Shown: positions 1 through 6,776 of the stretch, piece by piece
Position numbering within the stretch: position 1 is the stretch's first letter
Layout of the letters: every line of letters starts with the position of its first letter
DNA from: Cyanobium sp.
Lineage (GTDB): Bacteria; Cyanobacteriota; Cyanobacteriia; PCC-6307; Cyanobiaceae
Assembly: GCA_014191535.1 (NCBI GenBank)
Contig: BJHC01000031.1
Location: 1-10,135 of the forward strand
Direction of reading: 5' to 3'
Length of the DNA: 10,135 nucleotides
Position numbers and translations under genes: made by a program
Notes under the pieces: generated by a model
The model's input: the letters and a program-made list of their open reading frames with translations, nothing else
Database searches by the model: none
Told to the model about the DNA's origin: nothing

Positions 1-25
1 GACGCCTCAGCAGGGGTTCTAGCCA

Positions 26-1030
26 TCAGCGGCCCAGCCACGGGTCAATCAGCCCCTGCACCAGGGGCAGGGCCCGCCGCCAGAGATCCTCCTGCTCACG
101 CAGGGGAGCGCCGCGGCTTTCAGCCTGCTGCAACAGCGGTTGCAGCAGGCTGCGGGCCATGCCCCCGAACGCCACACCGGCGGCGCCGTCGCCGGGCTGC
201 AGCAGCCCCAGGCTGCTGGCGTTGGTGCCCCCCGCCAGCTGCAGCGGCCCCGGTGGCGCCCAGGGACGCACCGCCCGCAACAGTTTCACGGCCGCGTGGG
301 CGGTGCCGGCGCCCACGTCACCGCTCATCGGCCTGCCATCCAGCTGCCAGAGCACCCGCAGGCCCAACCGCCGCAGGGGCACAAACCGCTGCCACAGCTC
401 CGCGGCCAGCTGCTCGGGCGTTACGGGGCCGTGGCCCCCTTCCAGGCCGATGCTCACCGCCAACCGCCGCAGGGGCACGCCGCTGGCGAACACCTGGGCC
501 AGCCGCTGCTGAAAGGCATCGCCGCGCCCCGGCTGGGTGTGCAGTTCCACGGCGTCTGGCTGCAGCTGCGCCAGCAGCTGCGGCACCGCTTCGGGGCTGA
601 GCAGCTGGGGCGCCTCCTCGATCAAACCCAGCGGACAGGCCGGCAGGCAGCGCCCACAGCCGTAGCAGCGCTCCGCGATCACGCCTCCGCTGGTGCCGAT
701 GGCCAGGGCCGGACACACCCGTTGGCAGGGCCGCGGGCAGTCCACCGGGCAGCGCTGCGGATCGAACTGGGCCTTGCGGAAGTGGGGGTCCTCCCCGTCG
801 CTGAGGCTCACCATCAGCCAGGGGGGGCTGGCGCCGCGCTCCAGGGCCCACTGGATGCCACGCCGGGCGGCCTGGGCCACGGCCGCGTCCGCCGCCACAT
901 CAATGCAATGCACCCCCGCCAGGCTGTAGAGGGCGCAGAGGTCTTCGATGGCGACCAGATCCTGGTTGCTGGCACCGCAGATCAATTTCACCCAGCGGCC
1001 CGAGGCGAGGGCCGCCTCAGCCCGGCTCAA
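26..1030 (-). CDS. ldpA: LdpA, iron-sulfur circadian/redox input protein
   Basis: This 334-residue protein matches the cyanobacterial LdpA (light-dependent period A) family, which carries iron-sulfur clusters and helps pass the cell's redox or light state to the KaiABC clock. The N-terminal segment contains the family-typical [14 protein letters not shown] (about residues 12-25). Two cysteine groups follow. The first is C-x3-C-x3-C-x3-C at about residues 94, 98, 102 and 106. The second is a ferredoxin-like C-x2-C-x2-C-x3-CP at 122, 125, 128 and 132, suited to a 4Fe-4S cluster. No membrane segment or signal peptide is seen, so it is probably cytosolic. I chose a TTG start at 1030 because it lies just ahead of the conserved N-terminus and overlaps the ndhN stop as TTGA. 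No ATG or GTG lies nearby without either losing conserved residues or running 51 codons into ndhN. The reading frame ends with TGA at 26-28. The family call is secure; the start is inferred. Confidence 0.9.
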   Translation of the reverse strand: MSRAEAALASGRWVKLICGASNQDLVAIEDLCALYSLAGVHCIDVAADAAVAQAARRGIQWALERGASPPWLMVSLSDGEDPHFRKAQFDPQRCPVDCPRPCQRVCPALAIGTSGGVIAERCYGCGRCLPACPLGLIEEAPQLLSPEAVPQLLAQLQPDAVELHTQPGRGDAFQQRLAQVFASGVPLRRLAVSIGLEGGHGPVTPEQLAAELWQRFVPLRRLGLRVLWQLDGRPMSGDVGAGTAHAAVKLLRAVRPWAPPGPLQLAGGTNASSLGLLQPGDGAAGVAFGGMARSLLQPLLQQAESRGAPLREQEDLWRRALPLVQGLIDPWLGR

Positions 1031-1497
1031 GCCGCTTGGGCAAGCACGCTGGCCAGGGGTTGCCAGCGCAGAGCCCGGGATCCCCCGAGTTCCACCACCA
1101 CCTTGAGCCGCGGTTCCCGGCGGGTGAGGTCGAGCAGGGAGGCCAGCTCGGCCTTGGAGAGCACCTGCCCCTCCAGCAGCCACAGCACCACCGGGGCGCT
1201 GCCGTCTTCGAGCAGATGCCCCAGCTGCGGGCAGGCCATCTGCACCTCCCCGACGGCGGCGCCGCGGCCCACGCTCTGGTGCCCCAGGTGGGGTGGCCGC
1301 ACCCCATGCAGCTGCAGCAGAAAGGCCTCCGGATCCCCAAGCCCCCGGGCAGAGTTGATCTGGGCCCGGTAGCCGGCGGCCCGCAGGCGGCGCAGCAGAC
1401 GGGTTTCAGCTCCCCCCTCCAGCGGGGCGTAGAGCGCCAGGGCCCCGGCCCGCTCCAGCTCCTGGCGGAAACCGCGGCCGGTGAGCAGCAGGGGCAT
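1027..1497 (-). CDS. ndhN: NAD(P)H-quinone oxidoreductase subunit N (NdhN)
   Basis: This 156-residue protein is recognised as NdhN, an oxygenic-photosynthesis-specific subunit of the NDH-1 complex. It sits in the hydrophilic arm at the thylakoid membrane and supports respiration and cyclic electron flow around photosystem I. Family landmarks are [18 protein letters not shown] at the start, [20 protein letters not shown] (residues 24-43), [20 protein letters not shown] (65-84), [10 protein letters not shown] (105-114) and the ending [20 protein letters not shown] (127-146). The length fits the family (about 150-160). The start at 1497 is the ATG directly before the conserved PLLLTGR; another in-frame ATG at 1542 would add 15 residues ([15 protein letters not shown]) and cannot be excluded. 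Neither has a convincing Shine-Dalgarno sequence. The stop overlaps the probable TTG start of ldpA by four bases, so the two genes look translationally coupled. The gene diverges from the ribosomal protein operon. Confidence 0.95.
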   Translation of the reverse strand: MPLLLTGRGFRQELERAGALALYAPLEGGAETRLLRRLRAAGYRAQINSARGLGDPEAFLLQLHGVRPPHLGHQSVGRGAAVGEVQMACPQLGHLLEDGSAPVVLWLLEGQVLSKAELASLLDLTRREPRLKVVVELGGSRALRWQPLASVLAQAA

Positions 1498-1580
1498 GGG
1501 GCTGGGCAATGCTGCGGCAAGTCTGGCAGCAGGCTCCGGCATTGGGGGAGGGGGAAGGGCCGTGCGGTACCATCGACGAC

Positions 1581-1634
1581 TGTGCAATTGCAACCTGTGC
1601 CCGTCCGCTAGCCGGGCCTCCAGCGCATTGCACA
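1581..1634. repeat. Inverted repeat with central palindrome upstream of ndhN
   Basis: The half-site ATTGCA occurs three times here: at 1587-1592, inverted at 1583-1588 (together making the 10-base palindrome TGCAATTGCA), and at 1627-1632. TGTGCAAT at 1581-1588 is an exact inverse of ATTGCACA at 1627-1634. The AT content stands out against the GC-rich surroundings. The site lies 84-137 bases upstream of the chosen ndhN start. It could be an operator or part of a promoter, but an 8-base match within this region is not far from chance. Confidence 0.35.
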
Positions 1635-1668
1635 AGGTCGCCAGTGGTGGCGGCCTTCCCGGGCCCGT

Positions 1669-1686
1669 GTGGTTCTTCTGAACCGC
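1669..1686 (+). other. Hairpin in rplC upstream region (GGTTC/GAACC)
   Basis: GGTTC (1671-1675) and GAACC (1680-1684) form a perfect 5-base stem with a TTCT loop. A T-G wobble and a G-C pair extend it to 1669-1686. No T-tract follows, so it does not look like an intrinsic terminator. Whether it is transcribed depends on the unmapped rplC start site. Confidence 0.4.
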
Positions 1687-1800
1687 CGGGATACTGCTCC
1701 ACCCACCCGATTCTGGAAGTTCCTTCCCTGATCTGGCCGGAGCAAGTCCCAGCCCCGCTGTTTCGACGCCGCTAGCCCAACCGAATCTTCCCTCTGCCGC

Positions 1801-1815
1801 CCGGGCCCTGCCCGG
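1801..1815 (+). other. GC-rich hairpin in rplC leader
   Basis: CCGGGC (1801-1806) and GCCCGG (1810-1815) form a perfect six-pair all-GC stem with a three-base CCT loop, about 105 bases before the rplC ATG. There is no following T-tract. It would be a stable element in any leader RNA starting upstream of it. Confidence 0.45.
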
Positions 1816-1870
1816 CCAGCAGCACCGATCCGGCCCAACTGCGCAACGCGATTCAGCCACGCCACTCCTC

Positions 1871-1883
1871 AGGCTTTCAGCCT
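1871..1883 (+). other. Hairpin 36 bases before rplC start (AGGCT/AGCCT)
   Basis: AGGCT (1871-1875) and AGCCT (1879-1883) pair perfectly around a TTC loop. The stem is short, ends 36 bases upstream of the rplC ATG and is close enough to affect initiation if it forms. Function is unproven. Confidence 0.35.
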
Positions 1884-1919
1884 CGGGATGTGGTGGTCCC
1901 GCTGGCGTTTCTTCTCCTT

Positions 1920-2567
1920 ATGTCCATCGGCATTCTTGGGAAGAAACTGGGCATGTCCCAGTTCTTCGACGACGAAGGCAGATCCATCCCGGTCACCGTG
2001 ATCGAGGCGGGCCCCTGCCGCATCACCCAACTCAAAACCGACAGCACCGACGGCTACACCGCCGTTCAGCTGGGCTTCGGTGACATCCGCGACAAGCTCG
2101 TCAACAAGCCGGCCAAGGGTCACCTGGCCAAGTCCGGCGATGAGCTCCTGCGCCATCTGAAGGAATACCGCGTCGACTCCGTCGACGGCCTGGAGCTGGG
2201 TGGTGCGGTCACCGTGGCCTCCTTTGAGGAGGGTCAGAAGGTCGATGTGAGCGGCGACACCATTGGTCGCGGTTTCGCGGGTTACCAGAAGCGCCACGGC
2301 TTCAGCCGCGGCCCCATGACCCACGGTTCCAAGAACCACCGCGAACCGGGTTCCACCGGCGCCGGCACCACGCCCGGCCGCGTGTATCCCGGCAAGCGCA
2401 TGGCTGGCCGCTACGGCGGTAAGCAGATCACCACCCGCGGCCTCACCATCCTCAAGGTGGATGCTGAGCGCAACCTGCTGGTGGTCAAAGGCTCGGTGCC
2501 CGGCAAGCCCGGCGCCCTCCTGAACATCCTTCCCGCGAAGCGGGTGGGTGCTAAGGCCGCGAACTGA
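1920..2567 (+). CDS. rplC: 50S ribosomal protein L3
   Basis: L3 is an early-assembling 23S rRNA-binding protein whose long loop reaches the peptidyl transferase centre. The 215-residue product opens with [18 protein letters not shown], the standard bacterial L3 start, and carries [13 protein letters not shown] (116-128), the loop around [20 protein letters not shown] (140-159) and [15 protein letters not shown] (181-195). Position 150, where E. coli L3 has a glutamine methylated by PrmB, is threonine here. The ATG at 1920 is chosen because an upstream in-frame ATG (1890) would add a non-conserved hydrophobic stretch. No Shine-Dalgarno sequence precedes it; the bases just upstream are pyrimidine-rich (CTTCTCCTT, 1911-1919). 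It is the first gene of the operon; rpsJ, its usual upstream neighbour in other bacteria, is not present, as expected for cyanobacteria. Confidence 0.98.
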   Translation: MSIGILGKKLGMSQFFDDEGRSIPVTVIEAGPCRITQLKTDSTDGYTAVQLGFGDIRDKLVNKPAKGHLAKSGDELLRHLKEYRVDSVDGLELGGAVTVASFEEGQKVDVSGDTIGRGFAGYQKRHGFSRGPMTHGSKNHREPGSTGAGTTPGRVYPGKRMAGRYGGKQITTRGLTILKVDAERNLLVVKGSVPGKPGALLNILPAKRVGAKAAN

Positions 2568-2578
2568 GGAGAACAGAC

Positions 2579-3214
2579 ATGGCTAACTGTGTTGTTCGCG
2601 ATTGGCAGGGCAAGGAGGCCGGCAAGGCCAGCCTCGACCTGAAGGTCGCCAAGGAAACCACCGCCAACGACCTGGTGCACCGCGCCGTGGTGCGTCAGCT
2701 GGCCCACGCCCGTCAGGGCACCGCCAGCACGCTCACCCGTGCGGAAGTGGCCGGTGGTGGTCGCAAGCCTTACAAGCAGAAGGGAACCGGCCGGGCCCGT
2801 CAGGGTTCGATCCGCACCCCCCTGCGTCCCGGTGGTGGCGTGGTGTTCGGGCCCAAGCCCCGCACCTACACCCTGGCGATGAACCGCAAGGAGCGTCGCC
2901 TGGCCCTGCGCACCGCGCTGATGAGTCGCCTCGCCGACATCACCGTGGTGAAGGGCTTCGCCGCTGGTCTGGACACCCCCAAGACCAAGGAAATCACCGC
3001 GGCCCTGGGTCGCTTCGGCATCGCCGATGGCGCCAAGGTGCTGGTGGTGCTGGATGCCCCCAGTGAGGTGGTGCGCCGCTCGGTGCGCAACCTTGAAAAG
3101 GTGAAGCTGATCGCCGCTGATCAGCTCAATGTGTTCGATCTGCTCCACGCCAACGCCCTGGTGGTGAGCGAGGAAGCGCTCGCGAAGATTCAGGAGGTCT
3201 ACGGCGATGACTGA
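2579..3214 (+). CDS. rplD: 50S ribosomal protein L4
   Basis: L4 (211 residues) binds 23S rRNA early in assembly, and its extended loop lines the narrowest part of the peptide exit tunnel. The loop is clear at about residues 58-96, including [20 protein letters not shown] (59-78) followed by [18 protein letters not shown]. The globular C-terminal part contains [11 protein letters not shown] and the ending [16 protein letters not shown] Shine-Dalgarno sequence GAGGAGA (2566-2572) overlaps the rplC stop codon and lies 6 bases before the ATG. The gene follows rplC by 11 bases and overlaps rplW by 8 bases, pointing to coupled translation. In E. coli L4 represses its own S10 operon; nothing here shows directly whether this happens in this organism. 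Confidence 0.98.
   Translation: MANCVVRDWQGKEAGKASLDLKVAKETTANDLVHRAVVRQLAHARQGTASTLTRAEVAGGGRKPYKQKGTGRARQGSIRTPLRPGGGVVFGPKPRTYTLAMNRKERRLALRTALMSRLADITVVKGFAAGLDTPKTKEITAALGRFGIADGAKVLVVLDAPSEVVRRSVRNLEKVKLIAADQLNVFDLLHANALVVSEEALAKIQEVYGDD
3192..3198 (+). promoter_or_regulatory. Shine-Dalgarno sequence of rplW inside rplD
   Basis: AGGAGGT lies 8 bases before the rplW ATG at 3207, within the last codons of rplD (IQEVYGDD). It supports the rplW start, and therefore the 8-base overlap with rplD. Confidence 0.85.
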
Positions 3215-3509
3215 ACGCTTTAACGGGCGTCTGGCGGATGTGATCCGCCGGCCGCTGATCACCGAGAAGGCCACCCGGGCCATCGAGCAGAACCAGTACA
3301 CCTTCGAGGTGGACCATCGGGCCGCCAAGCCCGACATCAAGGCCGCCGTTGAACAGCTGTTCGACGTCAAGGTCGTTGGTGTGAGCACCATGAACCCCCC
3401 GCGCCGCACCCGCCGCGTGGGTCGTTTCGCCGGCAAGCGTGCCCAGGTGAAGAAGGCGGTGGTGCGCCTGGCCGATGGCAATGCCATCCAGCTCTTCCCT
3501 GAAGCCTGA
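3207..3509 (+). CDS. rplW: 50S ribosomal protein L23
   Basis: L23 (100 residues) sits at the exit of the peptide tunnel and is the docking point for trigger factor and the signal recognition particle. The N-terminal segment [17 protein letters not shown] (11-27) is the family signature. E20 matches by alignment the glutamate of E. coli L23 (E18) needed for trigger factor binding. [20 protein letters not shown] is the usual central strand-helix region, and the protein ends [11 protein letters not shown]. The start overlaps the end of rplD by 8 bases (ATGACTGA) and has a strong Shine-Dalgarno sequence, which favours translational coupling with L4. Confidence 0.98.
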   Translation: MTERFNGRLADVIRRPLITEKATRAIEQNQYTFEVDHRAAKPDIKAAVEQLFDVKVVGVSTMNPPRRTRRVGRFAGKRAQVKKAVVRLADGNAIQLFPEA

Positions 3510-3524
3510 GGGGTTTAACGAATC

Positions 3525-4388
3525 ATGGGAATCCGTAAGTACCGCCCTATCACCCCCGGCACCCGCACCCGTGTCGCCAGTGACTTCGCTGAAGTCACCG
3601 GCCGCGGACGCGAGCGGGGCCTGGTGGTGGCCAAGCACCAGCGCAAGGGCCGCAACAACCGCGGTGTGATCACCTGCCGCCACCGCGGTGGTGGTCACAA
3701 GCGCCTCTACCGCCTCGTCGACTTCCGCCGTGACAAGCACGGTGTGGAAGCCCGCGTGGCCGCCATCCACTACGACCCGCACCGCAACGCCCGTCTGGCG
3801 CTGCTCTTCTACGCCGATGGCGAGAAGCGCTACATCCTGGCTCCGGCCGGTGTGGCGGTGGGCTCCACCGTGGTGTCCGGCCCCGAGGCCCCGATCGAGA
3901 ACGGCAATGCCCTGCCGCTCTCGGCCATCCCCCTCGGCTCGAGCGTTCACTGCGTGGAGCTCTATGCCGGCCGCGGTGGTCAGATGGTCCGCACCGCCGG
4001 CGCCAGCGCCCAGGTGATGGCCAAAGAAGGCGACTACGTCGCCCTCAAGCTGCCCTCCACCGAGGTGCGTCTTGTGCGCCGTGAGTGCTACGCCACCCTC
4101 GGCGAAGTGGGCAACTCCGAGGTGCGCAACACCAGCCTGGGCAAGGCCGGTCGTCGCCGCTGGCTCGGCCGTCGCCCGCAGGTCCGCGGCAGCGTGATGA
4201 ACCCCTGCGATCACCCCCACGGTGGTGGCGAGGGCCGCGCTCCGATCGGCCGTTCCGGCCCTGTTACCCCCTGGGGTAAGCCGGCCCTGGGCCTCAAAAC
4301 CCGCAAGCGGAACAAACCCAGCAATCGGTTTGTGCTCCGGAAACGTCGTCGCACCTCCAAGCGGAGCCGCGGCGGACGCGATTCGTGA
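3525..4388 (+). CDS. rplB: 50S ribosomal protein L2
   Basis: L2 (287 residues) is a primary 23S rRNA-binding protein near the peptidyl transferase centre and is needed for subunit joining. The N-terminal RNA-binding part has [31 protein letters not shown] (53-69) and an OB-like fold through [12 protein letters not shown]. The C-terminal SH3-like part includes [20 protein letters not shown] and the signature [19 protein letters not shown] (225-243), whose histidine is the functionally critical residue region in E. coli L2. The tail is very basic ([14 protein letters not shown]). The gene begins 15 bases after rplW with a modest GAGG (3508-3511) overlapping the rplW stop. Length matches the bacterial family. 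Confidence 0.98.
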   Translation: MGIRKYRPITPGTRTRVASDFAEVTGRGRERGLVVAKHQRKGRNNRGVITCRHRGGGHKRLYRLVDFRRDKHGVEARVAAIHYDPHRNARLALLFYADGEKRYILAPAGVAVGSTVVSGPEAPIENGNALPLSAIPLGSSVHCVELYAGRGGQMVRTAGASAQVMAKEGDYVALKLPSTEVRLVRRECYATLGEVGNSEVRNTSLGKAGRRRWLGRRPQVRGSVMNPCDHPHGGGEGRAPIGRSGPVTPWGKPALGLKTRKRNKPSNRFVLRKRRRTSKRSRGGRDS

Positions 4389-4423
4389 TCCAACTCACCG
4401 CTTTGCTGTTCGTTTAAACCGCT

Positions 4424-4699
4424 ATGGGACGCTCACTCAAAAAAGGCCCGTTCATTGCCGACAGCCTGCTTCGCAAGGTTGAAAAGCAGAACGCCGCCGG
4501 TGACAAGTCCGTGATCAAAACCTGGTCCCGGGCTTCCACGATCCTGCCGATGATGATCGGCCACACCATTGCCGTTCACAACGGCAAGGCCCACGTGCCC
4601 GTCTACGTGACGGAGCAGATGGTGGGCCACAAGCTCGGGGAATTTGCGCCCACGCGCAACTTCCGCGGCCACATCAAGGACAAGAAAGGAGGTCGCTGA
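4424..4699 (+). CDS. rpsS: 30S ribosomal protein S19
   Basis: S19 (91 residues) lies in the head of the small subunit, pairs with S13 and contacts the 16S rRNA near the A-site tRNA. The sequence is canonical from [20 protein letters not shown] through [22 protein letters not shown] to [19 protein letters not shown] and a basic tail KDKKGGR. It follows rplB after 35 bases, one of the larger gaps of the operon. There is no Shine-Dalgarno sequence; the preceding bases are pyrimidine-rich with a TTTAAA at 4414-4419. The last codons contain the strong Shine-Dalgarno sequence of rplV. Confidence 0.98.
   Translation: MGRSLKKGPFIADSLLRKVEKQNAAGDKSVIKTWSRASTILPMMIGHTIAVHNGKAHVPVYVTEQMVGHKLGEFAPTRNFRGHIKDKKGGR
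4685..4693 (+). promoter_or_regulatory. Extended Shine-Dalgarno sequence of rplV inside rpsS
   Basis: AAAGGAGGT matches nine consecutive bases of the complement of the 16S rRNA 3' end and lies within the codons for the basic tail of S19. The core AGGAGG (4687-4692) ends 11 bases before the ATG at 4704. It decides the rplV start over an upstream in-frame ATG at 4644, which lies inside rpsS. Confidence 0.85.
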
Positions 4700-4703
4700 G
4701 GAC

Positions 4704-5057
4704 ATGGCCAACACCGAAACCACCGTTGCGCAAGCCCACGGCCGCTACATCCGCGGCTCGGCCTCCAAGGTCCGCCGTGTGCTCGATCAGATCCGCGGTC
4801 GCTCTTACCGCGACGCGCTGATCATGCTCGAGTTCATGCCCTACCGCTCCACCGGCCCGATCACCAAGGTGCTGCGTAGTGCGGTGGCCAATGCCGAGCA
4901 CAACCTGGGGCTCGATCCCGCTTCCCTCGTGATCTGTTCCGCCAGTGCGGATATGGGTCCGGTGATGAAGCGTTTTCGTCCCCGTGCCCAGGGTCGCGCC
5001 TACGCGATTCAGAAAAAAACCTGCCACATCAGCATTGCTGTGGCTCCTGCCACCTGA
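4704..5057 (+). CDS. rplV: 50S ribosomal protein L22
   Basis: L22 (117 residues) binds all domains of 23S rRNA, and its long beta-hairpin lines the exit tunnel beside L4. The helical core is visible in [20 protein letters not shown] (13-32), and [16 protein letters not shown] (60-75) is the family's conserved segment. The tunnel hairpin falls around residues 82-108 with the basic [18 protein letters not shown]. The start at [13 protein letters not shown] is set by the extended Shine-Dalgarno sequence and by the family's length. The gene is four bases downstream of the rpsS stop. A run of seven A bases at 5013-5019 encodes the paired lysines near the end. Confidence 0.98.
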   Translation: MANTETTVAQAHGRYIRGSASKVRRVLDQIRGRSYRDALIMLEFMPYRSTGPITKVLRSAVANAEHNLGLDPASLVICSASADMGPVMKRFRPRAQGRAYAIQKKTCHISIAVAPAT

Positions 5058-5075
5058 CCCCGAGGACACCGACCG

Positions 5076-5804
5076 ATGGGACACAAGATCCATCCAACCG
5101 GCCTGCGCCTGGGGATCACCCAGGAGCACCGCTCCCGCTGGTACGCCCCCAGCAAGACCTACCCGACCCTCCTCCAGGAGGACGACCGGATCCGCAAGTT
5201 CATCCACAAGAAGTACAGCGCCGCTGGCATCAGCGACGTGGTGATCGCCCGCAAGGCCGATCAGCTTGAGGTGGAACTCAAGACCGCCCGCCCCGGCGTG
5301 CTCGTTGGCCGTCAGGGCAGCGGCATCGAGGAGCTGCGCAGCGGCATCCAGAAAACCATCGGTGACACCGCCCGCCAGGTGCGGATCAACGTCGTCGAGG
5401 TGGAGCGCGTCGATGCCGATGCCTACCTGCTGGCCGAGTACGTCGCCCAGCAGCTGGAGAAGCGCGTCGCCTTCCGCCGCGTGATCCGCATGGCCATCCA
5501 GCGCGCCCAGCGCGCTGGGGTGCTGGGCCTCAAGCTGCAGGTGAGCGGCCGCCTCAACGGCGCCGAGATCGCCCGCACCGAGTGGACCCGCGAAGGCCGC
5601 GTGCCGCTGCACACCCTCCGCGCCGACATCGATTACGCCACCAAGGTGGCCACCACCACCTACGGGGTGCTGGGAATCAAGGTGTGGGTGTTCAAGGGTG
5701 AAGTGCTGCCCGGCAACCAGGACAAGGTGCCCGTGGGTGCTGCGCCGAAGCGCCGCGCCAGCCGCCGGCCCCAACAGTTCGAAGACCGTTCGAACGAAGA
5801 GTGA
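5076..5804 (+). CDS. rpsC: 30S ribosomal protein S3
   Basis: S3 (242 residues) is at the mRNA entry channel of the small-subunit head and takes part in mRNA unwinding. The N-terminal [14 protein letters not shown] is invariant in the family. A type-II KH domain covers about residues 38-108, with the GxxG loop seen as GRQG (78-81) in [14 protein letters not shown]. The mRNA-facing helix has [13 protein letters not shown] (129-141), where E. coli has the basic residues linked to helicase activity. The C-terminal domain includes [14 protein letters not shown] and [18 protein letters not shown] short charged tail after residue 222 is variable. GAGG (5062-5065) serves as a moderate Shine-Dalgarno sequence 10 bases before the ATG. 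Confidence 0.98.
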   Translation: MGHKIHPTGLRLGITQEHRSRWYAPSKTYPTLLQEDDRIRKFIHKKYSAAGISDVVIARKADQLEVELKTARPGVLVGRQGSGIEELRSGIQKTIGDTARQVRINVVEVERVDADAYLLAEYVAQQLEKRVAFRRVIRMAIQRAQRAGVLGLKLQVSGRLNGAEIARTEWTREGRVPLHTLRADIDYATKVATTTYGVLGIKVWVFKGEVLPGNQDKVPVGAAPKRRASRRPQQFEDRSNEE

Positions 5805-5820
5805 TCAGGAGGCCTGAACC

Positions 5821-6279
5821 ATGCTGAGTCCAAGACGCGTCAAATTCCGTAAGCAGCAGCGCGGCCGCATGCGCGGTGTCGCCACCCGTGGCAACACCAT
5901 CGCCTTCGGCGAGTTCGCTCTGCAGGCCCAGGAGTGTGGGTGGATCACCTCCCGCCAGATCGAGGCCTCCCGTCGGGCCATGACCCGCTACGTCAAGCGT
6001 GGCGGCAAGATCTGGATCCGGATCTTCCCCGACAAGCCGGTCACCATGCGTCCCGCCGAAACCCGTATGGGTTCCGGTAAGGGCAACCCGGAGTTCTGGG
6101 TGGCGGTGATCAAGCCCGGTCGCATCCTGTTCGAGATGGGCGGTGCCGACATCACCCCCGAGATCGCTAAGGAGGCCATGCGCCTGGCGCAGTACAAGCT
6201 GCCCGTGAAGACCAAATTCCTGTCTCTGGCCGATCAGGAAGCCGCCGAGGCCCAGGCCGCTACCCCCGTGGAGTCCTGA
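5821..6279 (+). CDS. rplP: 50S ribosomal protein L16
   Basis: L16 (152 residues) contacts the A-site tRNA elbow and helps organise the peptidyl transferase centre late in assembly. The start [19 protein letters not shown] is canonical. The conserved loop [20 protein letters not shown] (79-98) contains R82, which corresponds by alignment to the arginine hydroxylated in E. coli L16 (R81). The protein is about 15 residues longer than the E. coli form because of an acidic, alanine-rich C-terminal tail ([17 protein letters not shown]). AGGAGG (5807-5812) lies 8 bases before the ATG. The gap to rpsC is 16 bases and to rpmC only 2. Confidence 0.98.
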   Translation: MLSPRRVKFRKQQRGRMRGVATRGNTIAFGEFALQAQECGWITSRQIEASRRAMTRYVKRGGKIWIRIFPDKPVTMRPAETRMGSGKGNPEFWVAVIKPGRILFEMGGADITPEIAKEAMRLAQYKLPVKTKFLSLADQEAAEAQAATPVES

Positions 6280-6281
6280 CC

Positions 6282-6491
6282 ATGGCCCGTCCCGACATCG
6301 CCGAGGTGCGCAAGCTTTCCGACGGCGACATCACCACCCAGATCGACGACACCCGTCGCGAGCTGTTCACCCTCCGTTTCGAGCAGGCCACCCGCCGCCT
6401 CGAGACCCCGCACCGCTTCAAGGCCGCCCGCATCAAGCTGGCCCAGCTGCTGACGGTGCAAACGGAGCGCCAGCGCTCCGCCGCTTCCTGA
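6282..6491 (+). CDS. rpmC: 50S ribosomal protein L29
   Basis: L29 (69 residues) is a small helical-hairpin protein beside L23 at the tunnel exit. The sequence shows the two helices: [20 protein letters not shown] leading into [20 protein letters not shown], then [33 protein letters not shown] is the family's most recognisable part. The ATG is two bases after the rplP stop. The only initiation signal is a weak GGAG (6270-6273) within rplP, so its translation probably depends on ribosomes finishing rplP. Length is normal for the family. Confidence 0.97.
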   Translation: MARPDIAEVRKLSDGDITTQIDDTRRELFTLRFEQATRRLETPHRFKAARIKLAQLLTVQTERQRSAAS

Positions 6492-6512
6492 TCCCCCTAA
6501 GGAGAACCAGCC

Positions 6513-6764
6513 ATGGCAACCAAGGAAAGGGTCGGCACCGTCGTCAGCGACAAGATGGATAAGACCGTGGTGGTGGCGGTGGAAAACCGCTTCCCCCACC
6601 CCATCTATCAAAAGACGGTCAGCCGCACCAAGCGCTACAAGGCGCATGACGAGGCCAACGCCTGCAAGGTGGGTGACCGCGTTCGCATCACCGAAACCCG
6701 CCCCCTCAGCCGCACCAAGCGCTGGGCGGTGGCCGAGGTGCTGACCACCAGCAGCGCCAACTGA
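6513..6764 (+). CDS. rpsQ: 30S ribosomal protein S17
   Basis: S17 (83 residues) is a primary 16S rRNA-binding protein with an OB fold, important for early folding of the 5' domain. Family landmarks are [20 protein letters not shown] (4-23), the loop [20 protein letters not shown] (27-46) and [20 protein letters not shown] (51-70). A good Shine-Dalgarno sequence AAGGAGA (6499-6505) precedes the ATG by 7 bases. It follows rpmC by 21 bases and rplN starts 12 bases later. Confidence 0.98.
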   Translation: MATKERVGTVVSDKMDKTVVVAVENRFPHPIYQKTVSRTKRYKAHDEANACKVGDRVRITETRPLSRTKRWAVAEVLTTSSAN

Positions 6765-6776
6765 GGAGATCTCCCG

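Larger units (their letters stand above)
1498..1919. other. Divergent intergenic region between ndhN and rplC
   Basis: This 422-base stretch must hold the promoters for ndhN-ldpA (leftward) and the ribosomal protein operon (rightward). I see no reading frame that looks like a gene. It contains a palindrome (TGCAATTGCA, 1583-1592), an 8-base inverted repeat (TGTGCAAT 1581-1588 / ATTGCACA 1627-1634) and three short hairpins nearer rplC (1669-1686, 1801-1815, 1871-1883). A -10-like GATACT at 1690-1695 lacks a good -35 partner at normal spacing. On the minus strand TTGCAA at 1588-1593 could act as a -35, but no good -10 follows it. Promoters are therefore inferred to be present but are not located. 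Confidence 0.7.

Noticed and set aside
140..1372. A 410-codon open frame on the plus strand across ldpA and ndhN.
   Set aside because: It lies opposite two recognised genes, its protein is rich in H, Q, G and A without any recognisable domain, and it is the kind of long shadow frame expected in GC-rich DNA.
1690..1695. GATACT as the -10 element of the ribosomal operon promoter.
   Set aside because: It matches the consensus at only four of six positions, and no recognisable -35 lies at 16-18 bases; it is too weak to annotate.
1481..1865. Short open frames in the ndhN-rplC intergenic region (plus 1481-1681 and 1509-1775; minus 1608-1865).
   Set aside because: No ribosome-binding sites, no recognisable protein features, and overlap among several frames suggests non-coding sequence.
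1890..1919. An upstream in-frame ATG giving L3 a hydrophobic N-terminal extension ([10 protein letters not shown]).
   Set aside because: L3 is a cytosolic rRNA-binding protein with a very conserved start MSIGILGKK; the extension has no family support and no Shine-Dalgarno sequence.
1919..1920. Absence of rpsJ before rplC, and of rpsN between rplE and rpsH (8105-8125), considered as gene loss.
   Set aside because: In cyanobacteria rpsJ normally sits with the str-type genes and rpsN elsewhere, so the layout is the lineage norm.
4439..4445. AAAAAAG in rpsS resembling the dnaX slippery heptamer.
   Set aside because: The phase is CTC-AAA-AAA-GGC rather than A-AAA-AAG, and KKGPF is a conserved S19 sequence.
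5012..5020. Run of seven A bases in rplV as a programmed frameshift site.
   Set aside because: The reading frame is CAG-AAA-AAA-ACC, which is not the X-XXY-YYZ phase required, and the normal frame gives a full-length conserved L22.
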